64,000 nt of DNA from Polynucleobacter sp. AP-Melu-500A-A1. GTDB taxonomy: Bacteria > Pseudomonadota > Gammaproteobacteria > Burkholderiales > Burkholderiaceae. Both the position numbers and the translations under genes were made by a program. The notes under the pieces are model-generated. The model was not told where the DNA came from, searched no databases, and was given only the letters and a program-made list of their open reading frames with translations. The stretch's first letter is position 1; every line of letters starts with the position of its first letter. The DNA lies in assembly GCF_018882125.1 (NCBI RefSeq), contig NZ_JACVOZ010000001.1, positions 186,001 through 250,000 on the forward strand, written 5' to 3'. Below, piece by piece: positions 42,349 through 51,726 of the stretch.

Positions 42349-44664
42349 TTAGGCTGCCTCTTTTGCTAGATTCATAAACAGTACTGATACTTGAGCACCA
42401 ACCACGTTCTCTCCCTGCATACGGTTTCGTATTTCGATTTTGGCAGAGTGATCTTCAATAATTTTTTTAACCACTGCCAAACCCAATCCTGTGCCCTTAC
42501 TCTTGGTTGTTACATAAGGCTCAAATGCTCTTGCCAATATCTTAGCTGGAAAACCAGTTCCACTATCACTTATTGTTAAGCGCACTGCATTTTGTACTTG
42601 TCCACTTTGCTCGCCATAGCGAACTATTTCTGTCTTTACTTTAACTGGGGCATCATGATTTGCCCCTTCTAAGGTAGCATCATGTGCATTTTGCAGCAAA
42701 TTGTGAATTACCTGTCGCAATTGTGTAGGATCACCCATGATATCTGGACATTCCGGATCCAACTCAGATTGAATTGGGCTGCCCTCATACAAACCCAGTA
42801 TGTCTTTAGTGAGGCTATTAATTGAGATGGGCCTGAGTTGTGGGCTTGGTGTCTTTGCAAAATCTCTGAAATCATTGACCATTTCCTTCATAGCCTGCAC
42901 TTGGCCGATGATAGTTTCTGTACTCCGATTGATCATCTCCTCTTGCTCGGGACTTAACTTACCAGCTAGCTTATGTTGCAGCCTTTCTGCCGAAAGTTGA
43001 ATCGGTGTCAATGGGTTTTTAATCTCGTGCGCCAAACGTCGTGCCACCTCGCTCCACGCTATGGATCGTTGAGCTGTGACCACATCTGTAATATCGTCAA
43101 AGACCACCATTCGTAAGTCTGCAGTCAACCCTGTACCACGCACAAACAAAGTCACGCCTAACTCATTCTCATATTCATTAGTGGCATGCAATTGAATTTG
43201 CTTTTGCCAAACCGGCCCACTAGTTTGTACTCCGTCAGTCTTGCTGGCCTTTTCTGAGCTGTCCCCAGTAACGTTGAGTTTGATAGTGGCAAAGCCACCC
43301 TTGATGGCTTCCTCAAACTCTAGAAGAGCAGGACTATGGCTTAAGGGCAGGCCGCCCAGACTCGTAAGGTCTTGACCAAAAATTCGGTCTGCTCCTGCGT
43401 TGCTAGAAATTACGTTGTAGTCTTTATCAAAAATACATACGCCGGCAGTTAAATTACCTAGCACTGTCTCCAAAAAGGATTTAGATTCTTGTAAAGAAGT
43501 TCGGGTATCTGCAAGCTGCCTGGTCATCACATTAAATTGTCTCGTGAGCATTCCAAGTTCGTCGCCAGTATCCAGCTCTGGCTTAGGCGACAAATCACCT
43601 TGCGCAACTGCTTGAGTCCCTTTTAATAACATCAATAGGGGGCGCGCCAGCTGACTACCTAAAGCAAGGGCCAATGTGATTGCGACAAATACTGCAAAGA
43701 ACAAAGTCAGCGTAAGCGTACCAACAAACATTTTTCGTAAACCTGAGCGCCCCAAGGATTTTTCTTGGTAGTCGCTATAGGCAGCCTGGACTGCAAGGCT
43801 GTTTTTAGTGATCCCTTCTGGAACAATTTTTACTAACTGTAAATACCAGAGCTCTTTTTGGTACTGTGTATTGAACCCAAATCCTCGGCCACTAGCCGCC
43901 CCTTCTTTGACCAGCGGTAAGATCACCCGTAATTGATATTGTTGTGATTCATTGGTGGCAGAAGGCTCATCAATGAATTTGATGCCACCAACTTTAGATG
44001 CTTGATTCATCATCTCGGAACTGGGTGCAGGCGATTGCTTTAATAGGGCACCTGAGGAGGCTGAGGCAACTACGGTTTGATGACTATCGTAAATAGTAAT
44101 TTCTTGAATGCCAAATTGATCGCGCATGCGTGAAAGCAATAAGGTTAATCCGGCTGAACTTGATTGATTGGGGGTGACGCGAATTTGATCAATCACAATT
44201 CGCCCCTGATCTTGAAGCTCAAGCAAAGAGCTACTTAAGGTAGCGCGGCCTAGCTCTAGACCTGCCTCTAGCGCAGATTCCACCTTGACGTCAAACCAAG
44301 TTTCAATACTGCGGGACACGAATTGCAAAGAAACGCCATACAAGATTAAGCCGGGGACCACTCCTACTAGGGCAAAGATCATCGCTAGCTTAGTAATTAA
44401 ACGCGTACCGAAATGTCCACGATGCCAACGGACGGCAATTACGCCAACTAGCGTGAATATGACTAGCGCCAAACAAATGCCAATAAATACATTGGCGGCA
44501 TAAAGCCAAATAAAGTAATCTTCAAAAAACTGTGTATTTGAAGACGCAAGGAAAAGCAACACTAAAAGCAGTAGAGCAAAGACACCGATCATCCCAATCG
44601 CAATAGGAATAGCTTTTTTTCTCCAAGACTTTGATGCTAGAAAATCGAGCTTAAATAGTCTCAT
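42349..44664 (-). CDS. NtrY-like membrane sensor histidine kinase
   Basis: A 771-residue kinase: several membrane segments (about 18-40, 55-80, 88-115 and 315-340), an extracytoplasmic loop, HAMP (about 340-395), PAS (405-480), HisKA with phospho-acceptor His in SEVARRLAHEIKNPLTPIQLS, and HATPase with DPTQLRQVIHNLLQNAHDA and GTGLGLAVVKKI. It partners with the adjacent NtrX-like regulator. The whole def-fmt-rsmB-DUF4390-ntrY-ntrX order is usual in betaproteobacteria. Confidence 0.93.
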   Translation of the reverse strand: MRLFKLDFLASKSWRKKAIPIAIGMIGVFALLLLVLLFLASSNTQFFEDYFIWLYAANVFIGICLALVIFTLVGVIAVRWHRGHFGTRLITKLAMIFALVGVVPGLILYGVSLQFVSRSIETWFDVKVESALEAGLELGRATLSSSLLELQDQGRIVIDQIRVTPNQSSSAGLTLLLSRMRDQFGIQEITIYDSHQTVVASASSGALLKQSPAPSSEMMNQASKVGGIKFIDEPSATNESQQYQLRVILPLVKEGAASGRGFGFNTQYQKELWYLQLVKIVPEGITKNSLAVQAAYSDYQEKSLGRSGLRKMFVGTLTLTLFFAVFVAITLALALGSQLARPLLMLLKGTQAVAQGDLSPKPELDTGDELGMLTRQFNVMTRQLADTRTSLQESKSFLETVLGNLTAGVCIFDKDYNVISSNAGADRIFGQDLTSLGGLPLSHSPALLEFEEAIKGGFATIKLNVTGDSSEKASKTDGVQTSGPVWQKQIQLHATNEYENELGVTLFVRGTGLTADLRMVVFDDITDVVTAQRSIAWSEVARRLAHEIKNPLTPIQLSAERLQHKLAGKLSPEQEEMINRSTETIIGQVQAMKEMVNDFRDFAKTPSPQLRPISINSLTKDILGLYEGSPIQSELDPECPDIMGDPTQLRQVIHNLLQNAHDATLEGANHDAPVKVKTEIVRYGEQSGQVQNAVRLTISDSGTGFPAKILARAFEPYVTTKSKGTGLGLAVVKKIIEDHSAKIEIRNRMQGENVVGAQVSVLFMNLAKEAA

Positions 44665-45242
44665 CGCTTAATCAAATTGGGGCCGGTGGGAGAAAACGGA
44701 AAGCGGTACCAGTCGCTAGATACGCTCCAATCACGATTATTCAATGCATTGACTTGAAACGGTTTTGGTAACTTACTCAGATCTAAGCTCATGCGCAGGG
44801 AAGCCTGATAGAGTTTGTTTTGATCAAGCTGAGAGCTGTCAATTACTCGCCAACCACCAACACTTCCTACTGCTTGTAGGGCTTCAGAAATTGTTGGGGC
44901 AGAAAATGTAAAGCCCTCTGAAGCAATGCGATATTGCTGTGTCAGTGGCTGATATGAAAGGCGTGTTTGTCGTTGGGCTATTACTGACTTTTCTTCAAAC
45001 CAATACCAACGTCCACGGGTTAATTCAAACTCTGTTTGGAAATATAAGACCACCCCTTTTTGTACGGCATCCTCTAAGCCTGGTGCCAACTCAATCTGAA
45101 AGGAGGCATTTAATAGCCAATCCCCTTCTACCTTTTCTAGCTCAAAGGATTTAATTTTGATTCCTTCTGCATGAGCTGTAGTCGTAAGAATACTTAATAG
45201 CATCAAACAGAAAAAGGTAAATTGTTTAATTCTGTGGCTCAT
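44661..45242 (-). CDS. DUF4390 periplasmic protein
   Basis: A 193-residue exported protein: signal peptide (residues 1-25, ending TAHAEG) then GIKIKSFELEKVEGDWLLNASFQIELAPGLEDAVQKGVVLYF and RGRWYWFEEKS, which identify DUF4390. Its job is unknown; it always sits between rsmB and the NtrY kinase in related genomes, so it may influence signal input. Overlaps both neighbours by four bases. Confidence 0.88.
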   Translation of the reverse strand: MSHRIKQFTFFCLMLLSILTTTAHAEGIKIKSFELEKVEGDWLLNASFQIELAPGLEDAVQKGVVLYFQTEFELTRGRWYWFEEKSVIAQRQTRLSYQPLTQQYRIASEGFTFSAPTISEALQAVGSVGGWRVIDSSQLDQNKLYQASLRMSLDLSKLPKPFQVNALNNRDWSVSSDWYRFPFSPTGPNLIKR

Positions 45243-46555
45243 GGTCCATTTTTCTTAAACAAGGCATAGAAAAACCCGTCATTAACTGCTGAGGGCAAAA
45301 TCTGCCCTGGAGCGTCTAATCGTAACGCATTGCCATGCCCTGCAGCAAACCATTGGGCCTGCTCCTCGCCCTCCTCCGGGAAGATAGAGCAGGTGACATA
45401 GAGCATTAGCCCCCCTGGCTTAAGCATCGTCCAGGCTTGATTCAAGATGGCACGTTGTTTTTGTTGCAAAGACTGAATGTCTGCTGCGCGCCTCAAGAAA
45501 GGGATATCGGGGTGCCTGGCAACAATTCCCGAGGCAGAGCAAGGAGCATCGAGCAATATTTTGTCAAAAGCAAGACCGTCCCACCACCGGGCTTTAGAGG
45601 CATCGCCCTGCAATATACGAATGTCACCTTCCTGTAAACGCAAGCGATCTAAATTTCCACCAATTTTTCCAAGGCGCTGCTGATCCAACTCCAGCGCTAC
45701 CATCTTGCAATCAGCCAGCTCTAGTAGGTGTGCTGTCTTACCGCCTGGAGCTGCGCAGGCATCTAAAATTTGCTCACCGGACTGCGGATTTAACAATAAG
45801 GCAGCCAACTGCGCCCCAGCATCTTGCACGGATACCGCGCCCGTGTAGAAACCAGGCAACTCTCCCACGGGAACGGGCTTACTCAATAACAATGCGGCAG
45901 GGAGTTGCACGCCGGCAAGCTCATCTACTGCTGCAGATGAAATACCAGACTCACGCAGTAAAGCTTGATATTCATCGCGCGAATATTGTTTTGGGTTCAC
46001 TCGCAAAATTAATGCTGCACGCTTGGCTTGGTCAAACAATATTGACTGCCACTGCTTTGGATAATTTTGTTTGAGATTGGCCCGCCACCAGGCAGGTACA
46101 AACATTGGAATAGGATCGGGTGGATATGGGTTTTCGCCCTCAGAGTGTTGTACTGTCAAACTTACCTTGCGCAAGACTGCGTTTACTAAGCCTTTGGCAT
46201 ACATTGTCTTGTCGTATTCACTGCAAGCCTTTACGGCCTGATCCACGATGGTATGCGCAGCATAGTGATTACCATCTTCATTACCCTGCAAAAATAGTGC
46301 AATGGCAACGCTTAATAAATGCTCTACCTCTGGTGGCGGTGGCTTGGGGATGAACTCTTTAATCAGCTCATGTGAACGCACCCACTTGCGTAATGCATCA
46401 AAACTTAAACTCTGAACAATGGGGCGTTCATGTGCCTCAAGTTGATCTAAAACTTCTGTTAATGATCTTCCGTTCAATACTTCTCCTACGGCCTGAGCAG
46501 CAATCGTAATGGCTTCAGAAAGAGGCAGGCTGAGGAGTTTGCTTTGATCGGTCAA
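45239..46555 (-). CDS. rsmB: 16S rRNA m5C967 methyltransferase RsmB
   Basis: About 438 residues: N-terminal NusB-like RNA-binding domain (to about 150) and a SAM-dependent methyltransferase with VLDACAAPGGKTAHLLEL-type motif (here ILDACAAPGGKTAHLLEL), DAPCSASGIVARHPD (first catalytic Cys) and YVTCSIFPEEGEEQ (second Cys). Start is uncertain: TTG 46555 (MTDQSKLLSLPLSEA) overlaps the fmt stop as TTGA, implying coupling; the longest frame starts at 46624 inside fmt. Confidence 0.9.
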   Translation of the reverse strand: MTDQSKLLSLPLSEAITIAAQAVGEVLNGRSLTEVLDQLEAHERPIVQSLSFDALRKWVRSHELIKEFIPKPPPPEVEHLLSVAIALFLQGNEDGNHYAAHTIVDQAVKACSEYDKTMYAKGLVNAVLRKVSLTVQHSEGENPYPPDPIPMFVPAWWRANLKQNYPKQWQSILFDQAKRAALILRVNPKQYSRDEYQALLRESGISSAAVDELAGVQLPAALLLSKPVPVGELPGFYTGAVSVQDAGAQLAALLLNPQSGEQILDACAAPGGKTAHLLELADCKMVALELDQQRLGKIGGNLDRLRLQEGDIRILQGDASKARWWDGLAFDKILLDAPCSASGIVARHPDIPFLRRAADIQSLQQKQRAILNQAWTMLKPGGLMLYVTCSIFPEEGEEQAQWFAAGHGNALRLDAPGQILPSAVNDGFFYALFKKNGP

Positions 46556-47565
46556 ATGGACTTGCTCTGGGTGATTGCCAGAAAGCGTAAAACTTTTTCT
46601 TGGTTCAAAAGTGTTTGTAAACACATTGTTGCGCTCATTTTTTTTCCACCAGGTCTTTGCATTTCTAAAATCTCAATCACACCTTTTCCACATTGAATAA
46701 AGGCTCCCGCCTCGCTAAATCCCAACACTTCACCAATATGTCCGTTCTCGCTATAAAGGCCTGGAGCAGGAATACGAGAATTCCAGCACTTTAAAGGGGT
46801 ATCGTTGACCGTACCTGTCGCCCCGGGGAAAGGATTAAATGCACGAATTCTGCAATCAATTTCCTGGGCGCTTAATGTCCAATCTATCTCGGCTTCACTT
46901 TTGAGTATTTTTTCTGCATAAGTAATGCCATTGGTGTTTTGTGGCGTGCGGGTTAGCCCTTTTTTTTGACCTAATGTATTTAATGCTTCCACAATAAGCT
47001 TGGCTCCTAATGCTGATAATCGATCATTTAGTGTTGCACCGGTTTCATCGGGTGCAATCTCGAGCGCCTCTATAAGCACCGTATCGCCAGTATCTAGACC
47101 AGCATCCATCTTCATAATACAGACGCCTGTTTTTGGATCGCCCGACTCTATCGCTCTCTGAATGGGCGCCGCACCGCGCCATCGAGGCAATAAAGAAGCA
47201 TGTATATTAAAACTCCCATGCCGCTTGGGACGCTGCGCGACATCTAAAATCTCTTGCGGCAAAATCAGCCCGTAAGCAACTACCACCATTGCATCAAAGT
47301 CTATTGCCGATAACTGTTGATAAGCAGCTTCTGCCTCCAATTGTTTTTGTGGGTCTGGATTATTGCGCTTCAGAGTTTGAGGCTGCAATACAGGAATATT
47401 ATTTTCCAGCGCAAATTCTTTTACCGGGCTAGTCTGGAAATGCATGCCCCTGCCCGCACGACGGTCGGGCTGCGTTAAGGCAAGCACAATTTCATGACCA
47501 GCATTATGAATTGCACGCATAGCTTGCGCAGCAAATTGTGGCGTTCCAGCAAAGACAATTTTCAT
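46552..47565 (-). CDS. fmt: Methionyl-tRNA formyltransferase
   Basis: A 337-residue enzyme that formylates initiator Met-tRNA. N-terminal Rossmann domain with VFAGTPQFAAQAM, SFNIHASLLPRWRGAAPIQRAI (catalytic Asn and His, plus the SLLPRWRG loop) and GVCIMKMDAGLDTGD; C-terminal beta-barrel. In operon with def, whose stop lies seven bases upstream. Confidence 0.96.
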   Translation of the reverse strand: MKIVFAGTPQFAAQAMRAIHNAGHEIVLALTQPDRRAGRGMHFQTSPVKEFALENNIPVLQPQTLKRNNPDPQKQLEAEAAYQQLSAIDFDAMVVVAYGLILPQEILDVAQRPKRHGSFNIHASLLPRWRGAAPIQRAIESGDPKTGVCIMKMDAGLDTGDTVLIEALEIAPDETGATLNDRLSALGAKLIVEALNTLGQKKGLTRTPQNTNGITYAEKILKSEAEIDWTLSAQEIDCRIRAFNPFPGATGTVNDTPLKCWNSRIPAPGLYSENGHIGEVLGFSEAGAFIQCGKGVIEILEMQRPGGKKMSATMCLQTLLNQEKVLRFLAITQSKSI

Positions 47566-47572
47566 GGGGCGC

Positions 47573-48088
47573 TTAGCGCTCGCCCAATAATTCTTTGGTG
47601 CGCTTTTTTAACTTTTGTGAAATACGGGTGCGCTTGAGCATGGATAAGTATTCAACAAATACTTTTCCTTGAAGATGATCAAGCTCATGCTGGATACACA
47701 CTGCCAAAAGGCCATCTGCCTCGATCTCAAATTCTGTGCCATTGATGTCCAGAGCTCTCACCTTGACTTGGTCTGGCCTCTCTACCTCATCGTAAAACTC
47801 TGGAACAGAAAGACACCCTTCGCGCCACGATTTTTTTTCTGGGCTGGCCCAAATAATTTCTGGGTTGATAAACACCATCAATTCATCTTGCTCCTCCGAC
47901 ACGTCAATCACCACAATGCGCTCATGAATGTCAACTTGGGTTGCAGCCAAACCAACGCCGGGCGCCTCATACATGGTGTCAGCCATATCAGCCACAATTT
48001 TTTTAATACGTGAGTCTACTTGCGTCACTGGTTTAGCAACCTTATGCAAGCGTGGGTCGGGATAGCAAAGAACGGTTAATGAGGCCAT
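47573..48088 (-). CDS. def: Peptide deformylase
   Basis: A 171-residue iron/zinc enzyme that removes the N-formyl group. All three motifs are present: [10 protein letters not shown] (motif 1), [10 protein letters not shown] (motif 2, metal Cys) and [10 protein letters not shown] (motif 3, HExxH-type). ATG 48088 gives the usual [15 protein letters not shown] start; TTG at 48103 is less likely. First gene of def-fmt-rsmB and divergent from dprA. Confidence 0.96.
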   Translation of the reverse strand: MASLTVLCYPDPRLHKVAKPVTQVDSRIKKIVADMADTMYEAPGVGLAATQVDIHERIVVIDVSEEQDELMVFINPEIIWASPEKKSWREGCLSVPEFYDEVERPDQVKVRALDINGTEFEIEADGLLAVCIQHELDHLQGKVFVEYLSMLKRTRISQKLKKRTKELLGER

Positions 48089-48159
48089 GTAGGAATTATC
48101 CAACAGACTAATCTGCTCGTGCTGATTGTCACTATTTTTCTGGAAGTCAAAATCATTTT

Positions 48160-48831
48160 ATGCAAAACCTATCTATCGACCCCATCCTACAAATCAAGCG
48201 GGAGGATAGTCAATATCCCGCCCGTCTAAATGACTTATATGACCCTCCGAGTAAGCTCTTCATCCAAGGGAATGCCCGCTTATTAAAGATGCCCATGATT
48301 GCCATTGTTGGCTCACGCGCAGCCAGCAGCGGTGGATTACATAATGCCGCTCTCTTCGCGCAAGCGCTTTCAAGGGCGGGCTTTCTGATCATTTCAGGAC
48401 TTGCTCGAGGCATAGATGGGGCTGCGCATCAAGCCACTATAGGGCTTGGGAAGGGGCACTTAACATTGGCCGTTTGTGGGACAGGTCTTGATATCACCTA
48501 CCCCAGGGAGCATATGGGACTTGCTAAGGCCATCAGCAAACAGGGTCTGTTGATTTCAGAACTCCCTTTGGGAGCAGGACCTAAACGTTTCCACTTTCCC
48601 AAGCGAAATCGCCTCATTGCAGCCCTGGCTATAGGCGTAGTGGTCATAGAAGCCGCAGAAAAATCTGGCTCACTCATCACTGCACGTCTTGCGGCAGAGC
48701 TAGGAAGGGAGGTTTTTGCCCTTCCAGGCGCTATTAATAATCCCCTTTCTGGTGGTTGCCACAAACTTATCCAGCAAGGGGCTAAGCTGGCATGCTCCCC
48801 AAAAGATGTTCTTGAAGAGCTCAATTTTTAG
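48160..48831 (+). CDS. dprA: DprA/Smf DNA-processing protein, short form
   Basis: A 223-residue protein containing the DprA Rossmann core: MIAIVGSRAASSGGLHNA, ISGLARGIDGAAHQATI, AVCGTGLDITYPREH and FPKRNRLIAALA. It loads RecA on incoming single-stranded DNA in natural transformation. Compared with the usual 350-380 residues it lacks both the N-terminal SAM-like region and the C-terminal winged helix; the frame starts soon after an upstream stop at 48109, so it is not simply mis-started. Confidence 0.88.
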   Translation: MQNLSIDPILQIKREDSQYPARLNDLYDPPSKLFIQGNARLLKMPMIAIVGSRAASSGGLHNAALFAQALSRAGFLIISGLARGIDGAAHQATIGLGKGHLTLAVCGTGLDITYPREHMGLAKAISKQGLLISELPLGAGPKRFHFPKRNRLIAALAIGVVVIEAAEKSGSLITARLAAELGREVFALPGAINNPLSGGCHKLIQQGAKLACSPKDVLEELNF

Positions 48832-49053
48832 AAAAAACCCTATTTAAAGTGCTTTTAAGGGGGTTTAATGAAAAAAACTGTTGAGGATTGGGAATTAACA
48901 AAAGCTTGCAATAGCGCCATTTTGGACTTTTCTTAATTTATCGGTTAATAATAAAAAAGGGGTGAAGAAGGGATCAAAGCCCCAGTTGGTTTAAATTGAT
49001 CCACCTTTTTCGCTATTAAAAACATCATTTCAGACTCAAATTTAGGCAAACGC

Positions 49054-51726
49054 GTGGCTAAAGCATCTACCAAAAGCAGTTCCAAAACTTCAACTGTGGA
49101 TCACCCAAAGGCGCTGATCATTGCCGAGAAACCCTCGGTTGCTAATGACATCGCCAAAGCACTGGGCGGATTTACAAAGCATGAGGATTATTTTGAAAGC
49201 GATGGCTTTGTTATTTCTTCTGCTGTTGGCCATCTATTAGAAATCGCCGCTCCCGAAGAATTTGACGTTAAACGAGGCAAGTGGTCATTTGCTAATTTGC
49301 CAGTTGTACCCCCTTACTTTGATTTACGTCCTATCGTGAAAACTGAATCGCGTCTAAAGGTTCTGCAAAGACTGATTAAGCGCAAAGACGTTACTTCATT
49401 AATTAATGCCTGTGACGCGGGACGTGAAGGCGAATTAATTTTTCGATTGATTGCACAACATGCCAAAGCATCGCAATCCATCCAAAGACTCTGGTTGCAG
49501 TCAATGACCCCAGCCGCTATTCGAGATGGCTTTGCAAACCTTCGCTCTGATGTTGAAATGAAACCCCTAGCTGACGCTGCACGTTGTCGCTCTGAAGCAG
49601 ACTGGCTTGTAGGCATTAATGGTACTCGCGCCATGACGGCCTTTAACAGCAAGAGCGGTGGCTTTTTCCTAACCACAGTAGGTCGCGTACAAACACCAAC
49701 CCTTTCCATTGTGGTTGAGCGCGAAGAATTGATTCGAAAGTTTGTTTCAAAAGATTACTGGGAAGTAAAAGCAGAATTCATTGCATCAGCCGGCATCTAT
49801 GAAGGGCGCTGGTTTGACCCTAAGTTTAAAAAGGATGTGACTGAGCCTGACGCACGAGAAAATCGCCTCTGGAGCGAAGCTGCTGCACAAAGTATTGTTG
49901 CTGCCTGTCGCGACAAAAAGGCAACAGTAACTGAGGAGGCTAAGCCGGCAACACAGTTGGCGCCACAACTATTTGACTTAACCAGTTTGCAACGCGAAGC
50001 GAATGCGCGTTTTGGCTTTTCTGCAAAAAATACCTTGGGCTTGGCACAAGCCCTCTATGAACGCCACAAAGTATTGACCTACCCTCGTACCGATGCAAAA
50101 GCATTACCTGAGGATTATTTAGATACCGTGAAGCAAACCATGGAAAACCTGGCAGCGCATTCACAAGACTATCGACTATTTGCTAAGCAAATCCTTCAAG
50201 GTGATCCGAAGGATCCAAAAGCGAAGGCGGGTTATGGTTGGATAAAACCCAATAAGCGCATCTTTGATAACTCAAAAATTTCTGATCACTTTGCGATTAT
50301 TCCAACGCTAGAAACCCCAAAGAATTTGAGTGAGCCGGAGTTCAAGCTCTATGACTTAGTGGTACGACGCTTCTTGGCGGTCTTTTATCCAGCTGCCGAA
50401 TTTCGCGTTACTACTCGTATCACCGAGGCCTCTGGACACCACTTTAAAACTGAGGGGCGCGTCCTTGTCAATCCAGGTTGGCTAACCGTCTATGGCAGAT
50501 CTAATCAGGCTGATGACGAACTGGTTCCGGTTCAAGAGGGCGAAACCGTTCAAACAGAATCTATCGCTGCTGTGCCATTAAAAACTAAACCACCTGCTCG
50601 CTACACCGAGGCAACATTGCTCTCCGCAATGGAAAGCGCAGGCAAGTGGGTTGATGATGATGAGATGCGTGAAGCAATGGCAGAAAAAGGTCTTGGAACT
50701 CCAGCTACGCGCGCGGCAATTATTGAGGGCCTGCTGGCAGAAAGATACATGGTGCGCGAGGCTCGTGAACTCATTCCTACTGCTAAAGCTTTTCAGTTAA
50801 TGACATTGCTGCGGGGCCTAGATGTAGAAGAGCTTACTCGCCCTGACCTAACGGGCAACTGGGAAAATAAACTGTCCTTGATTGAGCAAGGCAAGATGAA
50901 TCGCGACACTTTTATGCAAGAGATTGCGCAGATGACTCAGCGCATCGTCAAGCGCGCAAAGGAATATGACAGTGACACCATTCCCGGCGACTACACAACC
51001 TTGTCAACGCCTTGCCCACACTGCAAGGGTTCGGTCAAAGAAAACTATCGTCGCTTTGCCTGCGAGAAATGCGGTTTTACTATTAGCAAAACCCCTGGTG
51101 GTCGTGCATTTGAATATCCTGAAGTAGAAGAGTTATTGCGTGAAAAAACGATTGGGCCCCTGCAAGGATTTCGCAGCAAAATAGGTCGTCCATTTGCCGC
51201 TATCATCAAATTATCTGAAATTCCAGAAGATGATGCCGACTATCCTAATGCTGGCTTTAAGCTTGAGTTTGACTTTGGCAACACTCAAGAAGAAGAAACT
51301 GAGGCGATTGATTTCACAGGGCGTCTTGCATTAGGGGTTTGTCCAAAATGTTCGGGCGCAGTCTATGAAGATGGCATGCGCTATCTATGTGAAAACAATA
51401 CTGGACCTAACAAATCGTGTGACTTTAAAACTGGCAAGGTGGTTCTGCAGCAAGAGATTTCTCCTGAACAAATTCAGAAGTTACTCAAAGAGGGCAGAAC
51501 AGACTTATTGACCAACTTTAAGTCAAACCGAACTGGCCGTGGCTTTAAGGCTTATTTAGTTTTAGGTGCAGAAGGAAAAACAGGTTTTGAGTTTGAAGCC
51601 AAAGCGCCTAAAGCTGAGGGCGCCGCTAAGGCTCCCGCAAAAAAACGAGCGGGGGCGAGTGCCGCAACCAAATCAGCAGCTAAACCAAAGCGGGTGAGCA
51701 AAGCCAAATCTTCATCTAGCACTTGA
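49054..51726 (+). CDS. topB: DNA topoisomerase III
   Basis: An 890-residue type IA topoisomerase. Toprim domain with LIIAEKPSVANDIAKAL and the DAGREGELIFRL acidic motif; catalytic Tyr in VLTYPRTDAKALPEDY; a GTPATRAAIIEGLLAE region; two C-terminal zinc ribbons (CPHCKGSVKENYRRFACEKC and a later CPKCSG...C pair) and a lysine/alanine-rich tail. GTG start with AGGCAAACGC upstream. Name topB rather than topA rests on the IAEKPSV opening and its place beside dprA in related genomes. The tail is antisense to the mnmC gene end. Confidence 0.88.
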   Translation: MAKASTKSSSKTSTVDHPKALIIAEKPSVANDIAKALGGFTKHEDYFESDGFVISSAVGHLLEIAAPEEFDVKRGKWSFANLPVVPPYFDLRPIVKTESRLKVLQRLIKRKDVTSLINACDAGREGELIFRLIAQHAKASQSIQRLWLQSMTPAAIRDGFANLRSDVEMKPLADAARCRSEADWLVGINGTRAMTAFNSKSGGFFLTTVGRVQTPTLSIVVEREELIRKFVSKDYWEVKAEFIASAGIYEGRWFDPKFKKDVTEPDARENRLWSEAAAQSIVAACRDKKATVTEEAKPATQLAPQLFDLTSLQREANARFGFSAKNTLGLAQALYERHKVLTYPRTDAKALPEDYLDTVKQTMENLAAHSQDYRLFAKQILQGDPKDPKAKAGYGWIKPNKRIFDNSKISDHFAIIPTLETPKNLSEPEFKLYDLVVRRFLAVFYPAAEFRVTTRITEASGHHFKTEGRVLVNPGWLTVYGRSNQADDELVPVQEGETVQTESIAAVPLKTKPPARYTEATLLSAMESAGKWVDDDEMREAMAEKGLGTPATRAAIIEGLLAERYMVREARELIPTAKAFQLMTLLRGLDVEELTRPDLTGNWENKLSLIEQGKMNRDTFMQEIAQMTQRIVKRAKEYDSDTIPGDYTTLSTPCPHCKGSVKENYRRFACEKCGFTISKTPGGRAFEYPEVEELLREKTIGPLQGFRSKIGRPFAAIIKLSEIPEDDADYPNAGFKLEFDFGNTQEEETEAIDFTGRLALGVCPKCSGAVYEDGMRYLCENNTGPNKSCDFKTGKVVLQQEISPEQIQKLLKEGRTDLLTNFKSNRTGRGFKAYLVLGAEGKTGFEFEAKAPKAEGAAKAPAKKRAGASAATKSAAKPKRVSKAKSSSST

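Noticed and set aside
48832..49053. A possible missing smg/DUF494 gene or small ORF between dprA and topB.
   Set aside because: Only a 22-codon frame is present with no conserved features; the gap looks like plain intergenic AT-rich DNA.
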